Source: Pseudomonadales bacterium | Lineage (GTDB): Bacteria; Pseudomonadota; Gammaproteobacteria; Pseudomonadales; IMCC2047 | DNA length: 64,000 nucleotides | NCBI GenBank assembly: GCA_024234615.1 | Contig: JACKNY010000002.1 | Span: 310,001-374,000 of the forward strand | Direction: 5' to 3' | Shown here: positions 1 to 7,245 of the stretch, in pieces | Layout: every line of letters begins with the position of its first letter | Position numbering within the stretch: position 1 is the stretch's first letter | Position numbers and translations under genes: made by a program | The notes under the pieces: model-generated | What the model saw: the letters and a program-made list of their open reading frames with translations, nothing else | The model's database searches: none | What the model was told of the DNA's origin: nothing

Positions 1-89
1 GTTACTTTTACTGCATCCGCTAGGATGTTCACGCCAGCAACCAGCTTTTTACGGGCTGAATCGCCAAACAATACGTCTTTAGCAGCCAT
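1..89 (-). CDS. groEL: Chaperonin GroEL, N-terminal fragment (cut by window edge)
   Basis: Only the first 29 codons are inside the window, on the minus strand. They begin MAAKDVLFGDSARKKLV, which is the standard start of the 60 kDa chaperonin subunit. The ATG (87-89) is preceded by a GGAAAG ribosome binding site. GroEL forms the double-ring cytoplasmic folding chamber that works with GroES, whose gene lies immediately upstream with a gap of 48 bases, so the two are co-transcribed. The rest of the gene lies beyond the left end. Confidence 0.95.
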   Translation of the reverse strand, partial: MAAKDVLFGDSARKKLVAGVNILADAVKV

Positions 90-137
90 TTTTCTTTCCT
101 TTAAATAAATTTTTCATCAACATAAACTTTGAAAGGA

Positions 138-431
138 TTAACCTTCGATAACGCCGTATATTTCGCTTTCGCTTAAAATCAGCAGTTCTTCACCGTCCAC
201 CTTGATAGTATTACTGCCGGCATATTTACCGAAAATCACTTTATCGCCTACCTTAACCGCTAAGGCACGGACGTCACCATTATCGAGGACCTTGCCTTCA
301 CCTATCGCTACCACGACACCCTGATTGGGTTTTTCTGTGGCAGAACCGGGCAATACGATACCACCAGCTGTGGTGGTCTCTTCTTCCTCCCGACGAACAA
401 CGATTCGGTCGTATAAAGGACGAATTTTCAT
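138..431 (-). CDS. groES: Co-chaperonin GroES
   Basis: A 97-residue protein, exactly the normal GroES length. It begins MKIRPLYDRIVVRR and contains the mobile loop around residues 16-32 with the GroEL-contacting IVL triplet (25-27). GroES caps the GroEL ring during ATP-driven folding in the cytoplasm. The reading frame can be extended 25 codons upstream, but the ATG at 431 is chosen because it matches the family start and has a GGAG ribosome binding site eight bases before it (441-447). It is first in the groES-groEL operon and is preceded by a sigma32-type promoter at 581-608. Confidence 0.97.
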   Translation of the reverse strand: MKIRPLYDRIVVRREEEETTTAGGIVLPGSATEKPNQGVVVAIGEGKVLDNGDVRALAVKVGDKVIFGKYAGSNTIKVDGEELLILSESEIYGVIEG

Positions 432-580
432 TGTGCACACTCTCCTGACATGAATTGAAAACAGTTCTATAAGGCCTGATAGCCATTTCTTTAAGACACA
501 GACCAATTATTGAGCTCAAATAGTAAACAACCCGAATTGACAGATTCTAAAACCATCTGAGTCTCAAGGCTGTGCAGCAT

Positions 581-608
581 AAATGGGGGTAGTTGATAGG
601 ATTTCAAC
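581..608 (-). promoter_or_regulatory. Sigma32 (heat-shock) type promoter of groESL
   Basis: Read on the minus strand, a GTTGAAA -35 element (602-608) is followed by 13 bases and CCCCATTT (581-588). This closely matches the RpoH consensus CTTGAAA-N11-16-CCCCATNT. It lies about 150 bases upstream of the groES ATG and points at it. Heat-shock control of groESL by RpoH is well established in Gammaproteobacteria. I see no CIRCE inverted repeat between the promoter and groES, so HrcA control is not supported. Confidence 0.8.
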
Positions 609-680
609 GTCTAGCGATAAAGATTTTTATATTTTTTTAACCTTCACAATAATCAAAGGTATGGCCAGTTACGGCTCTGA

Positions 681-1142
681 CTATTTCAGCTTCTTACGGT
701 CATCATCATCAGACTCAAATTCACCTTCAATAATATCATCCGCCTGGTAATCTCCTCGCCTCATACCTGCGTGCACCGTAAATGCAGAGCTCATACTCAC
801 ACGGCTAACGACAGCTTTCACTAACCATTGGCGAGTAATTGGAATTAAACAAGCAAAACCGATGAAATCAGTAATAAATCCTGGCGTTATCAAGAGCGTA
901 CCGCCCACGGCTAAACAGATTCCTTCTATCATTTCTTGCAACGGCAGGGCACCGCGATCTATTTGTTCTCGCGCCCGAAATAGAGTCGATAAGCCTTGTT
1001 GCCGAAGCATAACACTTCCCACCAAAGCCGTTAGAACTACTAACGCAGCCGTGTTTAGCGTTCCAATGTTGCTCCCTACCTCAATCAGTAACATAATTTC
1101 GGCGATAGGCAAAACAACAAAGAGTAGAAATAATAATTTCAT
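681..1142 (-). CDS. fxsA: FxsA family membrane protein
   Basis: A 153-residue inner-membrane protein with hydrophobic segments at about 1-20, 30-45 and 75-102. The last contains the family signature GGTLLITPGFITDFIG (80-95). The C-terminal tail is acidic and charged, as in the family. In E. coli FxsA overproduction relieves F-plasmid exclusion of phage T7; its normal role is not settled. The ATG at 1142 has a GGGAGA ribosome binding site. Closeness to groESL is a recurring arrangement, but fxsA has its own promoter (1170-1197), so it need not follow heat-shock control. Confidence 0.9.
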   Translation of the reverse strand: MKLLFLLFVVLPIAEIMLLIEVGSNIGTLNTAALVVLTALVGSVMLRQQGLSTLFRAREQIDRGALPLQEMIEGICLAVGGTLLITPGFITDFIGFACLIPITRQWLVKAVVSRVSMSSAFTVHAGMRRGDYQADDIIEGEFESDDDDRKKLK

Positions 1143-1626
1143 TGGTCTCCCACTAAGGGTCTGACACCCATTATAAAAGTAATACTCAACCAGTCTATAT
1201 TTCAGTATTTTTCAGATTCTGATAATCCCGCTGTCACAGTCGCCCCATCTTTGTAGCTAAATTTTTCTGTACTGCGCAAAGAAAATACTTTTAATATTGG
1301 ACTAAATTTCGTCATAGGAGCACAAAATTGTACTGAGAGTGATGCCTGCTCAAACAATTTATGGACGCCCATCTAAATACGTTTAACCTATTGTTTATTA
1401 AACTAAATTAATAAAAAAATAATTTTAAAATTACCCAAAACTTAGGTTTTGGTATCTGAGATTAAGACAATAGTCTGCGATTTTTTAAAAAAAATATAGG
1501 AAATTAGCTCAAGTTACTACATAATCAAAATCGTTTTTCCGCGATGCAACAATAATATTATGCGGGTGCAACATCGGTAGCCGCTAGTGGTTAAACATCG
1601 TCAAAAACCGAATTTGGGGAGAAATT
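1143..1626. other. 484-base intergenic region between divergent fxsA and SDR gene
   Basis: The left end holds the fxsA promoter. The stretch 1380-1510 is strongly AT-rich with A and T runs, like an UP-element or curved DNA, and includes a 7-bp hairpin CCAAAAC/GTTTTGG at 1435-1452 with no following T run. No ORF of convincing length, no tRNA and no terminator is visible. A promoter for the rightward SDR gene presumably lies here, but I cannot point to a good -35/-10 pair. Confidence 0.5.
1170..1197 (-). promoter_or_regulatory. Probable sigma70 promoter of fxsA
   Basis: On the minus strand TAGACT (1192-1197, four of six consensus -35 bases) is followed by a 16-base spacer and a perfect TATAAT (1170-1175). 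It lies about 28 bases upstream of the fxsA start codon and reads toward it. Confidence 0.55.
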
Positions 1627-2391
1627 ATGAATTTGAATGACAAGGTTATCGTTATCACCGGAGGTGGGCAAGGCCTAGGTCGCGGAATGGCGGTCTCATT
1701 AGCTCAAAAGGGCGCTAAGCTCGCACTAATCGATCTCAGCCAGGAAAATCTCAATGAGTCAGCACGACTGTGCCGCGAAGCGGGAAGCGAAGCCAAGGGC
1801 TACACAGCTAACGTCGCCGACCAAAATGAAGTAGTAGCGGCTTTTGACCAAATTATAACCGACTTCGGTGAAATACACGGTTTAATCAACAACGCGGGCA
1901 TTACCAGAGACGCATTGCTGGTAAAAGTCGATAAAGAAGGCAATGTCAGGCGCGGTATGGATGTCAATCAATGGCAAAGCGTTATCGATGTCAATCTGAC
2001 GGGCGTCTTTCTGTGCGGCCAAGAAGCAGCCATTCGCATGATTGAAAAAGGCACCAAAGGGCTGATCATCAATATTTGCAGTATTTCCCGAGCAGGCAAT
2101 ATGGGCCAAAGCAACTACTCAGCGGCCAAATCAGGTGTCGCCTCGATGACAGTAACCTGGGCTAAAGAATTAGCGCGTTATGGTATCCGAGTGGCTGGCA
2201 TCGCGCCGGGATTCACCAAAACCGAGATGACAGAATCCATGAAGCCAGAAGCACTTGAAAAACTGGTTGCTATGATTCCGCTACGCCGTATGGGTGACCC
2301 AGATGAAATCGCGCACTCAGCAATTTATCTGTTTGAAAATGATTTCTACACCGGCAGAGTAATGGAAATTGATGGCGGCATGCGTTTGTAG
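1627..2391 (+). CDS. Short-chain dehydrogenase/reductase, FabG-like
   Basis: A 254-residue classical SDR, a cytoplasmic NAD(P)H-dependent oxidoreductase. Visible parts are the nucleotide-binding TGGGQGLG (11-18), NNAG (88-91), N123, and the active site S152, Y164 and K168 in NYSAAK. The C-terminal EIDGG is typical of 3-oxoacyl-ACP reductase (FabG)-type members. Compared with FabG there is an insertion of roughly ten residues around 100-112, so the substrate may not be acyl-ACP. It is not next to other fatty-acid genes, which argues for a secondary FabG paralogue. The ATG has a strong GGGGAGA ribosome binding site, and a terminator follows at 2426-2450, so it is probably monocistronic. Confidence 0.85.
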   Translation: MNLNDKVIVITGGGQGLGRGMAVSLAQKGAKLALIDLSQENLNESARLCREAGSEAKGYTANVADQNEVVAAFDQIITDFGEIHGLINNAGITRDALLVKVDKEGNVRRGMDVNQWQSVIDVNLTGVFLCGQEAAIRMIEKGTKGLIINICSISRAGNMGQSNYSAAKSGVASMTVTWAKELARYGIRVAGIAPGFTKTEMTESMKPEALEKLVAMIPLRRMGDPDEIAHSAIYLFENDFYTGRVMEIDGGMRL

Positions 2392-2425
2392 TAGACGCAC
2401 GCAAGATAAAAGCTTACCAATAAAG

Positions 2426-2450
2426 AACGCGGTTATTTACCGCGTTTTTT
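2426..2450 (+). terminator. Rho-independent terminator after the SDR gene
   Basis: An 8-bp stem AACGCGGT/ACCGCGTT around a 5-base loop is followed by a T run on the plus strand. It ends where the convergent AmpG-like gene stops and may also slow transcription from that side. Confidence 0.85.
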
Positions 2451-3699
2451 ATTGCTCGGTCTGAATTCGTTCGTCTTTCCAAGGCGCTACTTTAAGCAGT
2501 ATTAACATTCCGGGGAAAGCCAGGATTGTACAAAGAATAAAAAAACTGGTGTATCCAACCTGCTCAATAATCACACCGGTAATCGCGTTAGCCACCGTTC
2601 TGGGCAAAGATGCCAGCGCCGTAAACAGGGCAAATTGCGTGGCGGCAAATACGGGGTTAGTTTCCCGTGCAATAAAAGCCGTAAACGCCGCAGTGCCTAA
2701 TCCAACCCCCAAATATTCAAAACTAACCACCAGCGCCAGAACATAGGGATTCGCCCCTACGACGGAGAGCAATACAAAGCCCAAAATGCTAGAAATCTGT
2801 ACTAGCCCGAATAGCCATAACGAGCGGTTAATCCCTAATCGAATCATCGCAACACCGCCCGCTAACCCACCAATAAAGACAGCCGTCAAAGATGACAGCT
2901 TCGCAATTGAGCCGATTTGCGTCAGACTAAAGCCCATATCAATATAAAAGGGTGTGGCGAGGGCCGTTGCCATATTATCGCCAAGCTTATATAAAAACAT
3001 AAAGGCCAAAATAAGCAGAGCGGAGGATAGCCCCTTGCGTAGCATAAACTCTCGAAATGGTTCTATGATCGCTTCTTTCATGGTCTTTGGTGGCTTTGGA
3101 TTAGCAATCGCCTCATCAATGCAGAGCGTCAATCCCACGCCTACGGCCATAAAACCAGCAACTACAACAAACACCATTTGCCAAGCCAAAAAATCCGCTA
3201 AAATTAATGCTAGCGAACCGGGTACTAAGCCTGCCAAGCGATAAGCTTGTACATGAATAGCGTTGCCCAAGCCTAACTCTTGATCAGGCAGTAATTCACG
3301 GCGGTAAGCATCTAGAACGATGTCTTGGCTGGCGCTAAAAAAAGCAACAACTATCGCAATATAGGCAACGACCCAAATAGAAAGCGTAGGCTTCAAAAAA
3401 CCAAGCACTGCAATTGAAACAACTAACGCTAGCTGGGTTACAAGCATCCAACCACGTCTTCTACCCAGAAAAGGCAAGGTATACCGGTCAATGACGGGAG
3501 ACCAAAGAAACTTCCAAGTATAAGGAAAGCCTACCAAGGCAAAAAAGCCAATCTCGGCCAAGCCTACCCCTTCGACACGTAACCAGGCAGGCACCAACTG
3601 TATCAGTACGTAAAGCGGTAACCCTGAAGTAAAGCCAGTAAAGACGCAGATCAACATGCGTCGATTAAAGATTTCCTCACGCAAACTCGAAGCAACCAT
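2449..3699 (-). CDS. ampG: AmpG-like muropeptide permease (MFS)
   Basis: A 416-residue polytopic inner-membrane protein with about 12 hydrophobic segments. The N-terminal pattern FTGFTSGLPL, then VGFPYTWKFLWSP, LGRRRGW and SQDIVLDAYRREL is characteristic of AmpG. AmpG imports GlcNAc-anhydroMurNAc peptides released from the wall for recycling. The cytoplasmic amidase that would process them, AmpD, is encoded at 12.1-12.7 kb in this same window. The gene starts 8 bases after yajQ stops and is probably co-transcribed with it. The length is shorter than E. coli AmpG (about 490) but usual for Pseudomonas-type AmpG/AmpP, so assignment among these paralogues is open. Confidence 0.82.
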   Translation of the reverse strand: MVASSLREEIFNRRMLICVFTGFTSGLPLYVLIQLVPAWLRVEGVGLAEIGFFALVGFPYTWKFLWSPVIDRYTLPFLGRRRGWMLVTQLALVVSIAVLGFLKPTLSIWVVAYIAIVVAFFSASQDIVLDAYRRELLPDQELGLGNAIHVQAYRLAGLVPGSLALILADFLAWQMVFVVVAGFMAVGVGLTLCIDEAIANPKPPKTMKEAIIEPFREFMLRKGLSSALLILAFMFLYKLGDNMATALATPFYIDMGFSLTQIGSIAKLSSLTAVFIGGLAGGVAMIRLGINRSLWLFGLVQISSILGFVLLSVVGANPYVLALVVSFEYLGVGLGTAAFTAFIARETNPVFAATQFALFTALASLPRTVANAITGVIIEQVGYTSFFILCTILAFPGMLILLKVAPWKDERIQTEQ

Positions 3700-3707
3700 T
3701 CCGCGCG

Positions 3708-4190
3708 CTAGTCGCGAAAATTACTAAACTGCAGCGGCAAATCCAAATTGGCTTCTCTTAGCATAGCGATAACTTCTTGCAGATCATCACGTTTCTTGCC
3801 GGTTACCCGAACTTGATCGCCCTGGATCGCGGCCTGCACTTTCATTTTTTTATCCTTAATCAATTTTACGATTTTCTTCGCTAGCGGTGCATCGACCCCT
3901 TGGCGCAGTGTAATTTCCATCCGCGCTTGCATACCGGTCTGTACTACCTCGCCACATTCCATGCAGGCAATATCAATCCCACGCTTTACCAATTTCCCGC
4001 GCAACATGTCCAACATCTGTTGTACCTGGAAATCGACCTCGGCAATCAATGTTACCTGCAATCCATTCTGCTCACACTTAGCGTTGACGCCCTTAAAATC
4101 AAAGCGGGTGCCTATTTCCCGGTTCGCCTGATCAACGGCGTTGGTAACTTCATGCTGGTCTACTTCCGATACCACATCAAAAGACGGCAT
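3708..4190 (-). CDS. yajQ: YajQ family nucleotide-binding protein
   Basis: A 160-residue protein starting MPSFDVVSEVDQHEV, the diagnostic YajQ N-terminus, with RFDFKG at 29-34 and a C-terminal motif RVTGKKRDDLQ. The family has two ferredoxin-like folds that bind nucleotides; a Xanthomonas member binds cyclic di-GMP and acts as a regulator. The function here is unknown. The frame opens 11 codons upstream, but the ATG at 4190 has a GGAG ribosome binding site nine bases away and fits the family length (about 161-163). It is divergent from panE across a 79-base gap and upstream of the ampG-like gene. Confidence 0.93.
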   Translation of the reverse strand: MPSFDVVSEVDQHEVTNAVDQANREIGTRFDFKGVNAKCEQNGLQVTLIAEVDFQVQQMLDMLRGKLVKRGIDIACMECGEVVQTGMQARMEITLRQGVDAPLAKKIVKLIKDKKMKVQAAIQGDQVRVTGKKRDDLQEVIAMLREANLDLPLQFSNFRD

Positions 4191-4269
4191 ATAGGTTTTC
4201 TCCTCTAGCAACTCAGAATACAATAACGGGACATTCTACCAATTTAACCCCTCTTATAAATGCCTATCA

Positions 4270-5241
4270 ATGATTTCTTCTAACACCATCAATGCGAAAG
4301 GTTGGCATATACTGGGCGCAGGCGCGATCGGTTGCTTGTGGGCAAGCCATTTGTCTCGCGTTGGGCAGAAAGTAACACTTTTATTGCGTTCCCAGTCTCG
4401 ATTAAAAAAAGTACTGCCGCTGAAGCTTGAAGAAGATGGCGTAATTTCTTCTATTGACGTATTTGCAGAAAGCGGTGCAGAGAATAAAAGTCCTATTGGC
4501 AACCTCATCGTTTGTACAAAAAGTTTCGACGCGCTTTTAGCCATTCGCACTATTCAACATCGGTTAACCTCAGACTCGTTGATAGTTCTATTATTTAATG
4601 GTATGGGTGTCCAGCAAGAGTGCGCCAAACGATATCCAGACACACCGATTATTTGTGGTTCCAGCAGCGATGGCGCGTACCGCCGCGCTAGATTCCATGT
4701 AGTACAGGCGGGGAAAGGGCAAACCTTTTTCGGCCTCATGAACCCAACCAGCAACGCAAAGCTGGATAACATTAGCGCAAACTTTATGACCGCTATAAAA
4801 GCAGTCAAATTAAGCGTTAGCTGGTCAAACGACATATTAGAGTGCCTATGGCGCAAACTAGCCGTCAATTGTGCAATAAACCCTTTAACTGCCATCCATC
4901 GCTGCCGTAACGGCGATCTGCTAAAAGACCCTAGCTCAGCATCCCACATGCGAGCTGTCTGCGATGAAATAGAAACCATTCTAAGCGCATTAAAGCTACC
5001 CTATGCAGAGCCATCTCTACACAGGCTGGCGATCCAAGTAGCTGAATGTACCGCCCAAAATTATTCATCCATGTATCAGGATGTGATCAATAATAGGCCG
5101 ACAGAGATTGATCAGATTAATGGCTTTATTTGTCAGCTAGCAAAGCAACTTGACGTTCCCGTACCAACCAACGAAATGCTCTATCAACAGATTAAAACGA
5201 TTCAGCAAATGAATAGCAGTACTAGCTTACTGTTGCCTTGA
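4270..5241 (+). CDS. panE: 2-dehydropantoate 2-reductase (ketopantoate reductase)
   Basis: A 323-residue NADPH-dependent reductase of the PanE/ApbA family, which makes pantoate for coenzyme A synthesis. The Rossmann motif GAGAIG lies at residues 16-21. A C-terminal helix with LWRKLAVNCAINPLTAI carries the catalytic lysine and the substrate-binding asparagines. No clear ribosome binding site precedes the ATG at 4270, so the exact start is less certain. It converges with aceF with only 30 bases between stops and no visible terminator. Confidence 0.88.
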   Translation: MISSNTINAKGWHILGAGAIGCLWASHLSRVGQKVTLLLRSQSRLKKVLPLKLEEDGVISSIDVFAESGAENKSPIGNLIVCTKSFDALLAIRTIQHRLTSDSLIVLLFNGMGVQQECAKRYPDTPIICGSSSDGAYRRARFHVVQAGKGQTFFGLMNPTSNAKLDNISANFMTAIKAVKLSVSWSNDILECLWRKLAVNCAINPLTAIHRCRNGDLLKDPSSASHMRAVCDEIETILSALKLPYAEPSLHRLAIQVAECTAQNYSSMYQDVINNRPTEIDQINGFICQLAKQLDVPVPTNEMLYQQIKTIQQMNSSTSLLLP

Positions 5242-5271
5242 CCCGTACAGCGAATACAGCAACAAACCTTA

Positions 5272-7212
5272 CTACAAAACCAATTTACGAATATCCGCCA
5301 AAACCTGTGTCAAAAACGTCATAAACTGGCCCGCATCCACGCCGTTGATGGCCCGGTGATCATAGGATAAGGTCAACGGCAACATTTGACGTGGCAGGAA
5401 CTCCGAATTAATAAAAACCGGCTTTACTTGTGTTTTGGACACCCCTAATATCGCTACTTCTGGCGTATTAACAATTGGCGTAAAACCAGTACCACCAATG
5501 GAACCGAGACTGGAAATGGTAAAACACCCTCCTTGCAAATCTTCTTTGCTGAGCTTACCGGCCTGCCCTTTGGCCCCCAATTCCGTCGTTTCTTCCGCCA
5601 GTTCCCAAACGCCCTTTTTATCGGCATTTCGAATCACTGGCACCATCAGCCCTGCAGGCGTATCCATTGCGATACCAATATTGAAATAGAACTTTTGGAT
5701 GATTTCCTCCCCCGAGGGTGCGAGCGAAACATTAAATTGCGGGTATTTTTTTAACGCTGCGGCACAGGCCTTAATCAAAAATGGCAGCGGTGTTAACTTC
5801 AACCCTCTCTCCGCTGCCTGGCTTTTTTTGCTAGCCCTAAACTCTTCGAGATCCGAAATATCGGCTTCATCAAAATGAGTGACGTGGGGGACATTAAGCC
5901 AACTTCGATGCATGGCTGCTGCAGTCAATTTTTTTACCCGCGACATAGGAACTATTTTGATTTCGCCAAACTGGCTAAAATCGATCGCTGGCACTGCGGG
6001 AATACCTGAGCCAGCAGGTGCCGCTTTAGACTTCTCACTCAACGCTTGCTTAACGAAATTCTGCACATCTTCCTTAACAATTCGTCCCCGCGGTCCGCTG
6101 GCTTTAACCTGGGTTAAATCAACACCTAATTCGCGCGCCAACATTCGCACTGCTGGCCCCGCGTATACTAGCTTCCCTGACTTGGCTGGTAGCACTTGTT
6201 GCGATACCGCAACAGGTTCTGTGCCAGAATTTAGCTTTGCCTGGGAATTTAATCGACTTAGCGACTCGTTCTTGGCCGGACTTTCTGCAGGGGCAGCTGA
6301 ACTTAACGATTGAGCTAACACCACTATCGGCGCCCCCTGCTTAACTTTCTGCCCCACTTCCAATAAAACCGCCTCGACAATACCTGCATGGGTGGCTGGA
6401 ATTTCCATGGAGGCCTTATCGGACTCCAACACAATAAGTGTATCGTCGACGGCAACCGAATCCCCGACGGCGACGGCAATTTCGATTACTTCCACTTCAC
6501 TGGCATCACCTATATCCGGCACTTTTATGGTAAGCGACTCTTCCATTTTCGATGGATTGGCGACCGGAGCCGCCTTAGGTGTTTTCGCTGTTTCCTGTTT
6601 TTTCGTCGCTACGGAAGCAGCCTGACTAGCCGCCTCCAACACCAAAATTAAACTTCCTTCAGAGACCTTATCCCCAGCACCCACATTAATGGCTTTCACT
6701 ACGCCTGCTTGCGGAGCAGGGATTTCCATTGATGCCTTATCCGATTCCAAAACAATCAGCGTGGCATCTTTTTCGACGTTATCTCCTTCCTTGACCGCTA
6801 CTTCAATGACCTCCACATCTTTTACATCCCCGATATCCGGCACAAGTACCTCAATATTTGCGCCTAAAGCTGAGCTGGCTTCTTCCTGGACCGCTTCGGT
6901 AGACGACTCGTCTTGCTGAACTGCCTCAGCTGCTTGTGTAGTTGGTTTTTCTTCCACGACTGATGCTTGATCGGTGGCGGTATTTAATACGAGAATATCG
7001 TCGCCCTGCGACACTTTACTTCCTACTTGGACAAAAATAGAAGCCACTGAACCAGACACTGGGCTCGGAATTTCCATAGACGCCTTGTCAGACTCCAAAA
7101 CAATCAGGGTGGTGTCTTTTTCGACATGCTGCCCCGGAGCGACACACAATTCTATAACTTCTACCCCAGTCGCATCGCCAATATCCGGTACTTTTACAAT
7201 CTCTTCACTCAC
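5272..7212 (-). CDS. aceF: Pyruvate dehydrogenase E2, dihydrolipoyllysine acetyltransferase with three lipoyl domains
   Basis: A 646-residue E2 subunit of the cytoplasmic pyruvate dehydrogenase complex, passing acetyl groups from E1 to coenzyme A. Three tandem lipoyl domains each carry ESDKASMEIP, with lipoyl lysines near 43, 159 and 266. Ala/Pro/Glu-rich linkers separate them. A peripheral subunit-binding domain follows at about 350-388, then the catalytic domain with SYDHRAING (H near 619). Three lipoyl domains match E. coli and not the two of Pseudomonas. A GTG at 7212 is chosen: it has AAAGGA at 7219-7226 and gives the usual N-terminus. The frame extends to a TTG at 7245 abutting the aceE stop. 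An lpd gene does not follow, so E3 must be encoded elsewhere. Confidence 0.95.
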   Translation of the reverse strand: MSEEIVKVPDIGDATGVEVIELCVAPGQHVEKDTTLIVLESDKASMEIPSPVSGSVASIFVQVGSKVSQGDDILVLNTATDQASVVEEKPTTQAAEAVQQDESSTEAVQEEASSALGANIEVLVPDIGDVKDVEVIEVAVKEGDNVEKDATLIVLESDKASMEIPAPQAGVVKAINVGAGDKVSEGSLILVLEAASQAASVATKKQETAKTPKAAPVANPSKMEESLTIKVPDIGDASEVEVIEIAVAVGDSVAVDDTLIVLESDKASMEIPATHAGIVEAVLLEVGQKVKQGAPIVVLAQSLSSAAPAESPAKNESLSRLNSQAKLNSGTEPVAVSQQVLPAKSGKLVYAGPAVRMLARELGVDLTQVKASGPRGRIVKEDVQNFVKQALSEKSKAAPAGSGIPAVPAIDFSQFGEIKIVPMSRVKKLTAAAMHRSWLNVPHVTHFDEADISDLEEFRASKKSQAAERGLKLTPLPFLIKACAAALKKYPQFNVSLAPSGEEIIQKFYFNIGIAMDTPAGLMVPVIRNADKKGVWELAEETTELGAKGQAGKLSKEDLQGGCFTISSLGSIGGTGFTPIVNTPEVAILGVSKTQVKPVFINSEFLPRQMLPLTLSYDHRAINGVDAGQFMTFLTQVLADIRKLVL

Positions 7213-7245
7213 AATAAAATCCTTTCTGACTGATTTCTTTAACAA

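Noticed and set aside
1435..1452. Hairpin CCAAAAC/GTTTTGG as terminator
   Set aside because: AT-rich stem, no T tract, and no gene ends there.
5879..6313. 144-codon ORF opposite aceF
   Set aside because: Shadow of the lipoyl linker and binding-domain coding sequence.
7213..7245. TTG-initiated extension of aceF
   Set aside because: The GTG at 7212 has a good ribosome binding site and gives the family N-terminus; the extension would start inside the leader.
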